From the NCBI GenBank assembly GCA_965218875.1, contig OZ244707.1, positions 3,037,020 to 3,101,019 of the forward strand: 64,000 nt of DNA. Reading direction: 5' to 3'. The DNA comes from CBDCMJ01 sp965218875 (lineage in GTDB: Bacteria > Chloroflexota > Dehalococcoidia > Lucifugimonadales > UBA3495). Of this stretch, positions 32,582-41,804 are shown in pieces. The position numbers were made by a program, and so were the translations under genes. A model generated the notes under the pieces. It was not told the origin of the DNA. It made no database searches and worked only from the letters and a program-made list of their open reading frames with translations. How positions within the stretch are numbered: position 1 is the first letter of the stretch; each line of letters opens with the position of its first letter.

Positions 32582-33859
32582 CTATTCTCTGACCTGACCG
32601 TTGCCCATGATCACCCATTTGTAGGAGGTCAACTCCCGGAGCCCCAGGGGGCCCCTGGCGTGGAATTTCTGGGTGCTGATGCCCACCTCGGCCCCCAGTC
32701 CAAGCTGGGAGCCGTCGGTAAACCTGGTGCTGGCGTTGACGAAGACCGCGGCGGCGTCGACCTCATCCAGGAAGCGCATGGACGCCGAGTAGTCCTCCGT
32801 AACGATGGCCTCGGAGTGGCCGGACCCGTAGGTCTCGACGTGCTCCAGCGCCTCCTCCAGCGAGTCCACCACCTTCACCGCCGCGACAAGGGACAGGAAC
32901 TCCCGGCCCCAGTCCTCCTCCCCGGCGGGCTTTACCTTCAGGCCCGGGCTGGGACCCAGGGCGCTCAGGGCCCGCTGGTCGCAGTGAAGCTCCACCCCGG
33001 CGGCGGCCAGACCCTTGGCCGCCCTGGGCAGAAACCGGGAGGCCACCTCGGAGTGGACCAGCATGGTGTCCAGGGCGTTGCACACCGTGGGGCGCTGGAC
33101 CTTGGCGTTGTAAACGATGTCCACCGCCTTCTCCAGGTCGGCGGCGCGGTCCACGTAGGTGTGGCACACTCCGACGCCGCCGGTGATGGCGGGCATGGCC
33201 GCGTTTTCGGCAACGAACTTGATCAACCCGGCGCCGCCGCGAGGGACCACCAGGTCGATGTACTCCTTCATGCCCAGCATGACGTCCACCAGCGAGCGGT
33301 CGGTCTCTTCCACGAACTGCACGGCTTCGGGGGTCATGCCGGCTTGGGCCAGGGCCGCCCGGATTATGTCCGCCAGGGCGGCGTTGGAGCCGAGGCTCTC
33401 CTTGCCGCCGCGCAGCACGCAGGCGTTGCCCGACTTGAGGCACAGCACGGAAATATCCACGGTAACGTTGGGCCGGCTCTCATAGATGCTGCCAATAACG
33501 CCCAGGGGCACCCGCCGCTTGCCCACCAGCAGGCCGTTGGGCAGCGTCGTCGCGTCCAGCATTTCCCCAACGGGATCGGGCAGGGCCGCCACGCCTCGCA
33601 CGTCCCGGGCCATGGCTTGGAGACGCTCCGGGGTGAGGAGCAACCGGTCCAACATCGCGTCGTCAAGCCCGTCCGCCTGCGCCGCCCGGTAGTCCCGCCG
33701 GTTGGCGTCCAGGACTCCGTCCTGTTGCGTTTCCAAGGCTGTCGCTATGTTGGCCAGCGCCCGGTTCTTGGCGCCGGCGGACAACCTGGCCATGCTGCGG
33801 GAAGCGGCGCGGGCGGCGCGTCCTTTGGCAGCCAGTCGATCAGCGGCTGTGGTGGTCAT
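32582..33859 (-). CDS. proA: Gamma-glutamyl phosphate reductase
   Basis: Reduces gamma-glutamyl phosphate to glutamate semialdehyde in proline synthesis. At 425 residues it has the aldehyde-dehydrogenase-like fold; visible blocks are PLGVIGSIYESRPNVTVDI, CLKSGNACVLRGGKES, the VPRGGAGLIKFV segment, GVGVCHTYVDRAADLEKA, and PTVCNALDTMLVHS with the catalytic Cys. The closing FHARGPLGLRELTSYKW is diagnostic. The start at 33859 (MTTTAADRLAAKG) has GAGGAC upstream; an extension to 33892 is unlikely. proB lies just upstream on the same strand with a 38-base gap. Confidence 0.96.
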   Translation of the reverse strand: MTTTAADRLAAKGRAARAASRSMARLSAGAKNRALANIATALETQQDGVLDANRRDYRAAQADGLDDAMLDRLLLTPERLQAMARDVRGVAALPDPVGEMLDATTLPNGLLVGKRRVPLGVIGSIYESRPNVTVDISVLCLKSGNACVLRGGKESLGSNAALADIIRAALAQAGMTPEAVQFVEETDRSLVDVMLGMKEYIDLVVPRGGAGLIKFVAENAAMPAITGGVGVCHTYVDRAADLEKAVDIVYNAKVQRPTVCNALDTMLVHSEVASRFLPRAAKGLAAAGVELHCDQRALSALGPSPGLKVKPAGEEDWGREFLSLVAAVKVVDSLEEALEHVETYGSGHSEAIVTEDYSASMRFLDEVDAAAVFVNASTRFTDGSQLGLGAEVGISTQKFHARGPLGLRELTSYKWVIMGNGQVRE

Positions 33860-33897
33860 CGTCCTCTTCCGTGGGCGCCAAGCAGGCTGCACACCGC

Positions 33898-35043
33898 TTA
33901 CAACAAGACCAGGTTGTTCCGGTGCACCACTTCTTGACCGTAGTGATAACCAAGAGTCCCTTCTATGTGTTCCGATTGCGAGCCCTGGATACGCGCCACC
34001 TCTTCCGACCCGTAGTTGGCGATGCCGCAGGCGATGCGCCGGCCCTCTTGGCCCGTAATATATACGATGTCTCCCCTGCGGAACTGGCCCTTCACGCCGG
34101 TGATCCCGGCCGGCAACAGGCTTCGACTATCGGCCAGCAGGGCCCGGGCGGCCCCAGGGTCGACGGCAACTTCGCCCCGATGGGAGATGCCACTGAGCAT
34201 CCACCTCTTCCGAGCTTCCAACTTCCCGGCGCCGGGGCTAAACAGCGTGCCGATAGAGTCCCCTCGCGCCGCCTTCAGCACGGCGTCCTCCTCCCGGCCG
34301 TGACACATGACCATGGATATGCCCGCCGTAGTAACCAGACGGGCCGCCTCCAGCTTGGTGGGCATTCCCCCCCTTGCCCAGGGATTGAGGTCTGTTCCCG
34401 CCACGGACTGGATCGAGGAATCAACCCGGTCCACGTGGGATATCAACTCGGCCTCGGGGTACACCCGGGGGTCGGCGGTATATAAGCCCTTGGTGTCGGT
34501 GAGGGCCACCATCAGGTCCGCGTCAACTAAGTTGGTGACTAATGCGGAGAGGCGATCGTTATCCCCGAACACTTCCCCGATCTCGTCCACCGCCACCACG
34601 TCGTTCTCGTTGACGATGGGCACGACGCCCAGGTCCAGCAAGCCCCGCAGGGTATTGCGCACGTTCAAATACGACTGGCGGTCGGAGAGGTCGCCTATGG
34701 TCAGGAGGGTCTGCGCCACCTGGAAACCTCGGGCCTCGAACATCTCCTTGTAGACGCCCATCAGTAGGCTCTGGCCCACTGCCGCCATGATCTGCCGCGT
34801 AGAGATGGCGCCGGGGGTCAAGCCGTGACCGGACCCCAGAGCCTGCCGGCCGGCGGCAATGGCGCCGGAAGTTACCAGCAGCACCTCTGAACCGGACGCC
34901 CGTAGGGCGCATAGCTGGCGCACGAGGTCGCCCATCAGGTCCAGGTCCAAGTCTCTGTGCTGCGGGGGCTTGGTCAGGACGCTGGTGCCGGCTTTGATCA
35001 CAACTCGGCGGTAACGCAAGTCTTTCAACGGACAACGGCCCAC
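33898..35043 (-). CDS. proB: Glutamate 5-kinase
   Basis: Phosphorylates glutamate at the gamma carboxyl, the first step of proline synthesis. The amino-acid-kinase domain shows RRVVIKAGTSVLT, LVTSGAIAAGRQAL, QSYLNVRNTL, PIVNENDVVAVDEI, FGDNDRLSALV and DTKGLYTADPR. A PUA domain covers roughly the last 90 residues (SLLPAGITGVKGQFRRGDIV). Length 381 is typical. The GTG at 35043 has no clear ribosome-binding site; a nearby TTG would shorten the product by five codons. Proline feedback inhibition usually acts on this step. Confidence 0.95.
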   Translation of the reverse strand: MGRCPLKDLRYRRVVIKAGTSVLTKPPQHRDLDLDLMGDLVRQLCALRASGSEVLLVTSGAIAAGRQALGSGHGLTPGAISTRQIMAAVGQSLLMGVYKEMFEARGFQVAQTLLTIGDLSDRQSYLNVRNTLRGLLDLGVVPIVNENDVVAVDEIGEVFGDNDRLSALVTNLVDADLMVALTDTKGLYTADPRVYPEAELISHVDRVDSSIQSVAGTDLNPWARGGMPTKLEAARLVTTAGISMVMCHGREEDAVLKAARGDSIGTLFSPGAGKLEARKRWMLSGISHRGEVAVDPGAARALLADSRSLLPAGITGVKGQFRRGDIVYITGQEGRRIACGIANYGSEEVARIQGSQSEHIEGTLGYHYGQEVVHRNNLVLL

Positions 35044-35313
35044 GGTGGAATCATGAGGCAGGCAGGCGGGCGGTGCCGGACATGGGGGTGTCTCTCCAAG
35101 GTTGACGGGCGACTACCCTCGGCCCGCCCTCAATTAATTAAGTATAACATGGGTCTTGCTCAGGTCAGGTCGGCTTGCGCTGCCGTGTCCGGGGAAATAA
35201 AATACCTGTTTCGGGGACTGGTCCAGAGGACCAGTCCCGTTTAGCCGTGCCGTTTGCGGGGAGCTTCCCGGGGACGGGGTCCCAAATCAATCTGCAGGTC
35301 TCGAAGTAAGCAC

Positions 35314-38300
35314 ATGTCTTTAAGCGGTATTCTGGCAGCCGTCAGCCGGCGCGAGGAGTGGCAGCGTCACCTGGAATCGGTGACCGGCTCCGGCGGGGTA
35401 CAGGAAATCACGGTGCGCCCGGCGGGCCATCCCGCCTACGTGGGGGCGTTATGGCAGCAGGGGCTGGGACCCCTCCTGGTTATCACGCCCCGGCCCGAGG
35501 ACGCTCGGCGGCTGCACGACCAGCTTCTCACTTACCTGGGAGAGGACAGGCCGGTATACCTGCTTCCGGAGCCGGAGGTGCTTCCCTTCGAGCGTCTGGC
35601 CGTGGATGCCCACACCACCAATCAACGGCTGGCCGCCCTGGCCGCGCTAGCCCGCTCCGGAGACGGGGACTACTTCCCGGTAGTGGTGACCTCAGTGGGC
35701 GGCGCCCTGCTGAAGACACTGCCGCCGGAGGTTGTCCGCGGAGGAAACGACGGGGAGGCGGGGCCCTACCGGCTGGGGCCAGGACAGCCGGTGGCCGTCG
35801 GTCGTCTCCTCAGCCAGTGGGTGGACCTGGGCTATCGCCATGAGCCGCTGGTGGAAGGACCGGGGTGCTTCAGCCACCGGGGCGGGATCATCGACGTTTA
35901 TCCTCCTCACTGCGAGTTGCCGTTCCGCGTGGAGCTTTGGGACGACGAGGTGGACACCATCCGGCGGTTCGACCCCTCCACACAGCGCTCGGTCGGGGCC
36001 GCCGACGAGGTGGGCCTCATCCCGGCTAGGGAGCAGCTTCCCGCCGCGGCGGACCGGGACGCGGTGGAGCGACTCCGGGCGACGATGGACTTCGCCAAGT
36101 GCGACGCTGAGACCAGGGAGAGAATGGACGAGGAGATGGCTCACCTGTTCTCCGCGCCGAACCTGGAGACCCTCTCTTTTTACAACGGCCTGCTCAACCA
36201 CGCCGGGGTGATGGACTACCTGCCCCCCAACGGACTGGTGGTGGTGGAGCGGGAGAGCCAGGTCGAGTCCGAGGGCCAAGACCTGGAGGAGCGGTTCGAA
36301 AGAATGCGGACCACCCGGGAGGACCGCGGCGAGTTGCCTTCAGGCTTTCCCTCGCCTTATATCTCCTGGAACGCCTTCGCCTCTACGCTGGAAGCCAAGC
36401 GCCGCGTGCTGCTAAAGGGTTGGGTCAGCTCCGAGGAGGACCGCATTTTTCGTCCGGCGGTCCCCTACTACGGGCGGCTGGAGCAACTGGCCGAAGACGC
36501 CCGGCGCTGCACGGAAGCCGGCGCCGCCGTGGTGGTGGTAACCCAGCACGTGCGCCGGATAGCCGATCTCCTGGAAGAAGGCGGTGTGCCGGTCAGCGTG
36601 TCCTCCGCCATCGAGGAGCCGCCCCAGCCTGGGAGCCTCCACCTGATTGCCGGGTCCCTCAGGGAAGGCTGGACTGTGGGCGAAGCGGCAACGGGGTCGC
36701 CGGATGAACCGGCGTCGACGGCGCCGGACCAGGGGGGGCCGCCGGCCGGCCCGGACCTCTATTCGCTGGTGCTGTTGACCGACGCGGAGCTCTTGGGCAC
36801 AGTCAAGGAACGAAGGCGCCGGCGCAACAGCCGCGCCGACCGCGGACCGGAGGTGGTTCTGGCCGACCTCGTGCCCGGCAGCTACGTGGTCCACGTAGAC
36901 CACGGCGTGGCCCTTTTTACCGGCACCACCAATATCGGCGAGGACGACGAGGACAAAGAGTACCTGGTCCTGGAATACGCCGAGCAGGACAAGCTGTACG
37001 TCCCCACCGGCCACCTGGACCGGGTGACCGCGTACGTGGGCGCCCAGGACCGCCCGCCGACCTTGACCCGTCTTAGCGCCGTGGAATGGGCGAGGGTCAA
37101 AGAGCGCGTGAAGGGAGCAACCCGGGAACTGGCCCGGGAATTGGTGCAACTTCACGCCGCCCGCCAGGTGGCCAAGGGGCACGAGTTCGGACCGGATACT
37201 ACCTGGCAGAACGAGCTCGAGGACTCCTTCCCCTACGAGGAAACCAGGGACCAGGCCGTGGCCATTGGTCAGGTAAAGGCGGACATGGAGGGTCCCAAGC
37301 CGATGGACCGGCTCATCTGCGGCGACGTTGGCTACGGAAAGACCGAGGTGGCGCTGCGGGCCGCCTTCAAGTCGGTCAGCGACGGGATGCAAGTGGGAAT
37401 GCTGGTCCCCACCACGGTGTTGGCCCAGCAGCATTACGCCACCTTCGGCGAGCGCCTCAGTCCCTTTCCCGTGCGGGTGGAGGTGCTCAGCCGCTTCCGT
37501 ACCCCCAAGGAGCAACAGGAGGTCATCGAGGGTCTCAAAGACGGCTCCGTGGACATCGTGATCGGCACCCACCGGCTGCTGCAGAAGGACGTGAGCTTCA
37601 AGAATCTCGGCCTGGCCGTGGTGGACGAGGAGCAGCGGTTCGGCGTGTACCACAAGGAGCAGTTGAAGAAGCTAAGGGAGCAGCTCGACGTGCTCACCCT
37701 AAGCGCCACGCCCATCCCTAGGACGCTGCACCTGGCCCTCTCCGGCATCCGCGACCTTAGCACCATGGACACGCCGCCGGAGGCCCGCCTCCCGGTCAAG
37801 ACCTTCGTCTCCGAGTACAGCGAGGACGTCATCAAGGAAGCCATCCTGAGGGAGATGGAACGGGGCGGCCAAGTCTTCTTCTTGCATAACCGGGTCAAGA
37901 CCATCGATCAAACGGCGGCGGAGATAGGGCGCATCGTGCCGGAGGCGCGGATCATGGTGGCCCACGGCCAGATGCACGAGGAGGACCTGGCGGACGCGAT
38001 GGCGTCTTTCTCCGACGGCGGGGCAGACGTTCTGGTATGCACCACCATCATTGAGTCAGGCCTGGACATGCCCAACGTCAACACTCTAATCCTGGACCGC
38101 GCCGACCGCTTCGGCCTGTCACAGCTTTACCAGCTTCGAGGCCGGGTGGGGCGGGGAGACCACCGGGCCTATGCCTACCTGCTGGTCCCCCGCGGCCGCC
38201 GCATCACCGAGGCCGCCGAGCAGCGGGTGCAGGCCATTCTGGAGGCCTCGGAACTGGGTTCCGGGTTCCGCATCGCTATGCGGGACATGGAGATCCGCGG

Positions 38301-38892
38301 CGCGGGAAACCTTCTGGGAGCGGCCCAAAGCGGCCACATCCAAGAGGTGGGTCTCGACCTGTACAGCCAGTTGCTTCAAGAGGCGGTCAGGGAGCTGGGC
38401 GAGGCCGAGGAAGGGGAGCAGCCGGCGCCGCAGGCCTCCGCCGGCCTGCCCCGGATAGAGCTGCCGCTGAACGCCGGCATCCCCGAGTCTTATGTCTCCC
38501 ACATGGCCAGCCGGCTGGGGATTTACCAGCGGATTGCCCGCATCACCGACCGCAACGCAATTCCCCGGTTGCGCGACGAGTTGCAAGACCGGTTCGGCCC
38601 GCTGCCTCCCGAGACGGAAAACCTGTTGCTCCTGGCCGACCTGCGGGTGACGGGAGCGGCCTTGGACATAGAGTCCATTCACCACAATGACGAGGCCATA
38701 GTTCTCACCCTCAAGTCGCCCGTCGGCGGCGCAAGGGCCGCCCTTCAAAAGGCCCTAGGACCCTCCGCCAGGGTGGGGAACCAGCAGGTCCACCTGGCAT
38801 TCCGGCGTTTGGAGGGTGACTGGCTGCCGCGGTTTACCCGGATATTGGGACGGTTCCTGGCCTTCCAGGAAAGGCTGGCCAGTCTCGCCTAA
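35314..38892 (+). CDS. mfd: Transcription-repair coupling factor
   Basis: A 1192-residue DNA translocase that removes stalled RNA polymerase and recruits UvrA. The N-terminal UvrB-like region spans about residues 1-450. The RNA-polymerase-interacting CarD-like domain starts near residue 514 (VLADLVPGSYVVHVDHG, then KLYVPTGHLDRV). The translocase motor has Walker A GDVGYGKTEVAL near residue 669, the DEEQ box in VVDEEQRFGV, LSATPIPRTLHLAL, and RLRGRVGRG-like QLRGRVGRGDH; the C-terminal TRCF regulatory domain follows after about residue 1050. A long loop near 460-490 is low-complexity (Pro/Gly/Asp). I choose the ATG at 35314; the frame extends to 35254 without homology. Confidence 0.95.
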   Translation: MSLSGILAAVSRREEWQRHLESVTGSGGVQEITVRPAGHPAYVGALWQQGLGPLLVITPRPEDARRLHDQLLTYLGEDRPVYLLPEPEVLPFERLAVDAHTTNQRLAALAALARSGDGDYFPVVVTSVGGALLKTLPPEVVRGGNDGEAGPYRLGPGQPVAVGRLLSQWVDLGYRHEPLVEGPGCFSHRGGIIDVYPPHCELPFRVELWDDEVDTIRRFDPSTQRSVGAADEVGLIPAREQLPAAADRDAVERLRATMDFAKCDAETRERMDEEMAHLFSAPNLETLSFYNGLLNHAGVMDYLPPNGLVVVERESQVESEGQDLEERFERMRTTREDRGELPSGFPSPYISWNAFASTLEAKRRVLLKGWVSSEEDRIFRPAVPYYGRLEQLAEDARRCTEAGAAVVVVTQHVRRIADLLEEGGVPVSVSSAIEEPPQPGSLHLIAGSLREGWTVGEAATGSPDEPASTAPDQGGPPAGPDLYSLVLLTDAELLGTVKERRRRRNSRADRGPEVVLADLVPGSYVVHVDHGVALFTGTTNIGEDDEDKEYLVLEYAEQDKLYVPTGHLDRVTAYVGAQDRPPTLTRLSAVEWARVKERVKGATRELARELVQLHAARQVAKGHEFGPDTTWQNELEDSFPYEETRDQAVAIGQVKADMEGPKPMDRLICGDVGYGKTEVALRAAFKSVSDGMQVGMLVPTTVLAQQHYATFGERLSPFPVRVEVLSRFRTPKEQQEVIEGLKDGSVDIVIGTHRLLQKDVSFKNLGLAVVDEEQRFGVYHKEQLKKLREQLDVLTLSATPIPRTLHLALSGIRDLSTMDTPPEARLPVKTFVSEYSEDVIKEAILREMERGGQVFFLHNRVKTIDQTAAEIGRIVPEARIMVAHGQMHEEDLADAMASFSDGGADVLVCTTIIESGLDMPNVNTLILDRADRFGLSQLYQLRGRVGRGDHRAYAYLLVPRGRRITEAAEQRVQAILEASELGSGFRIAMRDMEIRGAGNLLGAAQSGHIQEVGLDLYSQLLQEAVRELGEAEEGEQPAPQASAGLPRIELPLNAGIPESYVSHMASRLGIYQRIARITDRNAIPRLRDELQDRFGPLPPETENLLLLADLRVTGAALDIESIHHNDEAIVLTLKSPVGGARAALQKALGPSARVGNQQVHLAFRRLEGDWLPRFTRILGRFLAFQERLASLA

Positions 38893-38949
38893 GCCGGCAA
38901 CCGGCCCCGAGACCTCCCCGGGCCGCGATCTTCCGGTCATTACCCCAAA

Positions 38950-39141
38950 AATAGAAGGTCTCACCAAAGGCCCGCAGCGCCCATGACGCCCACCTCACCA
39001 GCTCCTGCCGGAGCTCCCCCATGTTCATGGTAATATCAAAACTGGGCAGTTCTCGGCAGGGCCTTTGGGTTGTCCCCATCATGCCGAATGCGCTCCCCTG
39101 CAGGACCACGGTGATTCCGAGGGGGCCGTACACGTCATTAC
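38950..39141 (+). repeat. Dispersed intergenic element, copy A (right part matches 19881-19944)
   Basis: Starts with AGAAGGTCTCACCAAAGGCC and CGCAGCGCCCATGAC and ends CGTACACGTCATTACC. The start matches 39750-39795 (GAAGGTAGACGG, CAAAGGCCTGTAGCGCCAATGAC). The end matches 19881-19944. No open frame of note. Confidence 0.5.
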
Positions 39142-39220
39142 CACGAGAATAGACGGATACGAGGCCCGGGCATGACTGGAGGGGCTAGCAGGCGGACAGG
39201 GGTCGCCCTACGCCCCACCC

Positions 39221-39354
39221 TGTCATTCCGACAGAGCGCAGCGACGAGGAATCTCAAGCCATTATGCGCCAGCCACGCCGCAAGCGATGGACCACGGCCC
39301 TGACCAGGACTTTAGACCCCTCGCCCGCCTGAAGGCGGACTCGGCGTGACGGGG
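39221..39354. repeat. MITE-like palindromic element
   Basis: Left arm TGTCATTCCGA ... GAGGAATCT (39221-39254); right arm, read on the other strand, GTCACGCCGAGTCC ... GAGGGGTCT (about 39312-39354). The arms are a diverged inverted pair of the same family as 44121-44219. Its right end is the unit that became the 32-bp array. Confidence 0.55.
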
Positions 39355-39740
39355 GGACACCTCAAGGCGGTCTCGGCGTGACGGGGGGACGCCTCAAGGC
39401 GGTCTCGGCGTGACGGGGGGACGCCTCAAGGCGGACTCGGCGTGACGGGGGGGACGCCTCAAGGGGTCTCGGCGTGACAGGGGGGCGCCTCAAGGCGGTC
39501 TCGGCGTGACAGGGGGGCGCCTCAAGGCGGTCTCGGCGTGACGGGGGGGGCGCCTCAAGGCGGTCTCGGCGTGACGGGGGGCGCCTCAAGGCGGTCTCGG
39601 CGTGACGGGGGGCACCTCAAGGCGGTCTCGGCGTGACTGGGGGCACGCCTCAAGGCGGACTCGGCGTGACGGAGGGACGCCTGAAGACGGACTCGGCGTG
39701 ACGGGGGGGACGCCTGCAAGGCGGACTGGGGGCCCGGCAC
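39329..39740 (+). repeat. 32-bp tandem repeat array, about 13 units
   Basis: Units follow the pattern CTCAAGGCGG, (T/A)CTCGGCGTGAC, then GGGGGG and A/C-rich CGC; unit length is 31-33 bases, with differences mainly in the G run. Between units CGCCT and AGGCG can pair as a small hairpin. There are no unique spacers, so it is a minisatellite-like array and not a CRISPR. The minus-strand translations rich in Arg/Pro/Leu are a by-product. Confidence 0.85.
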
Positions 39741-39749
39741 CTGTCACCA

Positions 39750-39900
39750 CCATGAAGGTAGACGGTTTCAGCAAAGGCCTGTAGCGCCAATGACTCCCGC
39801 CTTGGGTCACTGCCCGGCGTTGATCTTTTCCGTTACCGTTATGTGGCCTCCCCAAGGCCATGATGATTCCGGGCGTCCCCTTGTCCGTCATTCCGTGGCC
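39750..39900 (+). repeat. Dispersed intergenic element, copy B
   Basis: Begins GAAGGTAGACGG and CAAAGGCCTGTAGCGCCAAT, similar to 38952-38990, and later GATGATTCCGGGCGTCCCC and CCGTCATTCC, similar to the end of copy A. It flanks the 32-bp array on the side opposite to copy A, so the array may have grown between two copies of one element. Confidence 0.45.
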
Positions 39901-39910
39901 ACCCACCCCC

Positions 39911-39944
39911 TGTCATTCAGTGGGAGCACAGCGACGAGGAATCT
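39911..39944 (+). repeat. Single arm of the TGTCATTCC/AGGAATCT element
   Basis: TGTCATTCAGTGGGAGCACA then GCGACGAGGAATCT, a close match to the left arm at 39221-39254, without a recognisable partner arm. Confidence 0.5.
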
Positions 39945-39971
39945 TGCGTGTGCCACGCGCCGGTATCGCAT

Positions 39972-40046
39972 CGGGGACTGGCGTGGGGTCAGGCAGGCAC
40001 ACCGGGTAGCTCGGGACTGGCGTGGGGTCAGGCGGGCATGCCGGGG
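39972..40046 (-). repeat. 39-bp tandem duplication across the stop of the glcD-like gene
   Basis: The text CGGGACTGGCGTGGGGTCAG plus GC(A/G)GGCA occurs at 39972-40006 and, 39 bases later, at 40011-40046, the latter inside the last codons and stop of the glcD-like gene (PGMPA then stop; the copy would read PGVPA then stop). The 39-base offset equals 13 codons. Confidence 0.65.
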
Positions 40047-41497
40047 AACGCGGGATGCGCCGACGCCTGGTGTGCCGGACCGCCGGGGAAGATCTTGCCC
40101 GGATTCAGCCGGTTGGCCGGAGCGAAGGCGTCGCGCACCTGTCGCATCACGGCCATGTCTTCCTCCGTGTACACCAGGGGCATCTGCTCCTTTTTTTCCA
40201 GGCCCACGCCGTGCTCTCCTGTGAGGGTCCCACCGGCGTCCACGCAGACCTTCATTACCTCGGCCCCCGCCTTCACGATATTCTCCAGCGCTCCGGGCTC
40301 CCGCTCGTCGAACAGCAGGCAGGGATGGAGGTTGCCATCACCGGCGTGAAACACGTTGGCGATCTGGATCCCGTATTTTTCGCCCACCTGGGCTACCTGG
40401 CGCAGTACGGAGGTGAGCTGAGTCCTCGGGACCACGCCATCGACCAGGTAGTAGTTGGGAGCCACGCTGCCCAAAGCCCCCAGGGCGCCCTTGCGGCCGG
40501 CCCAGAGCGCGGCCCGCTCCTGTTCCTCTTCCGCCACCTTCACCTGGGTGGCGCCGGTCTCCCACAGGGCCGCCTCCACCTCCACCCCGATGTCCTCCAC
40601 CTCCTCCCTGAGACCCTCGAGCTCGATTAGCAGCACGGCTCCGGCATCCTCCGGGTAGCCCTGATCGGACACCTGCTGCACGGCCCGGATGCTGAGGGCG
40701 TCGATCATTTCCAGGGCGGCCGGCACGATGCCATGCCCGATGATGGCCGATACCGCGGTGCACGCCGGGTCTACCCCGGGAAAGACTCCGAGGTAGGTCT
40801 TTACCATCTCCGGGAGCGGCAGCAACCGGAGAACGGCTTTGGTGACCACGCCGAAGGTCCCCTCGGACCCTACGAAGACGCCCCGCAGATCGTAGCCCAG
40901 GGCCTCGTGGGCAGGCAAGCCGCCCAAGCTTCCCAGGAGGACCGTGGAGCCGTCCTCCAGCACTACCTCCATGCCCAGTACGTGGTTGGTGGTGGTGCCG
41001 TAGGCCAGGCAGTGGGGGCCGCCGGAGTTCTCCGCCAGGTTGCCGCCTATGCTGCAAGCCCTTTGGCTGGAGGGATCGGGCGCGTAGCGCAGCCCAAACT
41101 TACGAGCGTAGTTGTCCAGGTCCAGATTGAATACGCCGGGCTCCACGGTCACGGTCCGGTTTTCTTGGTCCAACTCCAGGATGCGTTTCATTCGAGTGAA
41201 CGCCACCTGCAAACCGCCGGGAGGGGATATGGCGCCGCCGCTCAAGCCGGTGCCCGAGCCCCGCCCCAACACCGGCACTTGCTGCTCGTAGGCCAGCCTC
41301 ATCACCCGGCAGACCTCATCGGTGGAGCCGGGGAAGACCACGGCGCCGGGCATGCCCCGGTCTACCGAGCCGTCGTATTCGAACACCAGCAGATCCTCGG
41401 GGCGGAACACCACGTTGGCGTCGCCCACGATGTCCTTGAGCCGCCGGACGAATCTTTCCCGGTCCGGTTGGCCGGGGCCCACTTCAGACTTCATCAA
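40028..41497 (-). CDS. glcD: FAD-binding oxidoreductase, glycolate oxidase/D-lactate dehydrogenase type
   Basis: A 489-residue FAD_binding_4 protein of the GlcD/D-lactate dehydrogenase family. FAD-binding blocks: LVFEYDGSVDRGMPGAVVFP, VPVLGRGSGTGLSGGA, then CSIGGNLAENSGGPHCLAYG and GSEGTFGVVTKAVLRLLP; the C-terminal cap has NVFHAGDGNLHP and the closing GTLTGEHGVGLEKKE, with His residues of the active site. D-glycolate or D-lactate is the usual substrate, and no glcE or glcF genes flank it. The start is one of two adjacent ATG codons at 41497/41494. It is divergent from leuB. Confidence 0.88.
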   Translation of the reverse strand: MMKSEVGPGQPDRERFVRRLKDIVGDANVVFRPEDLLVFEYDGSVDRGMPGAVVFPGSTDEVCRVMRLAYEQQVPVLGRGSGTGLSGGAISPPGGLQVAFTRMKRILELDQENRTVTVEPGVFNLDLDNYARKFGLRYAPDPSSQRACSIGGNLAENSGGPHCLAYGTTTNHVLGMEVVLEDGSTVLLGSLGGLPAHEALGYDLRGVFVGSEGTFGVVTKAVLRLLPLPEMVKTYLGVFPGVDPACTAVSAIIGHGIVPAALEMIDALSIRAVQQVSDQGYPEDAGAVLLIELEGLREEVEDIGVEVEAALWETGATQVKVAEEEQERAALWAGRKGALGALGSVAPNYYLVDGVVPRTQLTSVLRQVAQVGEKYGIQIANVFHAGDGNLHPCLLFDEREPGALENIVKAGAEVMKVCVDAGGTLTGEHGVGLEKKEQMPLVYTEEDMAVMRQVRDAFAPANRLNPGKIFPGGPAHQASAHPAFPGMPA

Positions 41498-41804
41498 AGT
41501 CCATTAGGCTCCATCGCCTCGGATTGACTGGGTGAAGACGGGGCTGCCGCAAGTTGACCGAGCACCGGCCCCACCACCTCCGGATGATAGACGAAATCGC
41601 CGAAGCTTGGCAACAACGGGTTGGAAGCCGGTTTGATTGGACGGCTGGAATATTTGTATACTTTATAAGCTGGGGCGAGGGGCGCGGCAGGCGGGCGGAA
41701 GCCGGCTGAAACGGGTTGACGGCGGCGGCGTCTTCGTGCCGGCGAGAATGGCCCAAGGACCGGCTGTTATGGCCGGTATTTTAGTTTATCGGGAGAATAC
41801 GCCC
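41498..41804. other. Divergent glcD-leuB intergenic region
   Basis: About 307 bases. A promoter candidate for leuB (41633-41662) lies here; the remainder shows nothing beyond spurious frames. Confidence 0.5.
41633..41662 (+). promoter_or_regulatory. Probable promoter for leuB
   Basis: TTGATT (41633-41638), 18-base spacer, TATACT (41657-41662) inside an AT-rich patch. The leader to the leuB ATG would be about 136 bases. Confidence 0.4.

Larger units (their letters stand above)
38893..40027. other. Repeat-rich gene-free region
   Basis: More than 1.1 kb between mfd and the glcD-like gene with no gene I can support. It holds two related intergenic elements (38950-39141 and 39750-39900), a palindromic element (39221-39354), a 32-bp tandem array (39329-39740), a single palindrome arm (39911-39944) and a duplicated 3' gene end (39972-40046). 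Confidence 0.7.

Noticed and set aside
32132..33937. Plus-strand frame of about 600 codons
   Set aside because: Antisense shadow of proA and the small gene; His/Gly-rich composition typical of reverse reading of high-GC genes.
38834..39133. Minus-strand frame of 99 codons
   Set aside because: It lies in the dispersed repeat, and copies elsewhere do not keep the frame.
39329..39740. Possible CRISPR array
   Set aside because: Units are contiguous with no unique spacers, and no cas gene is nearby; it is a tandem repeat.
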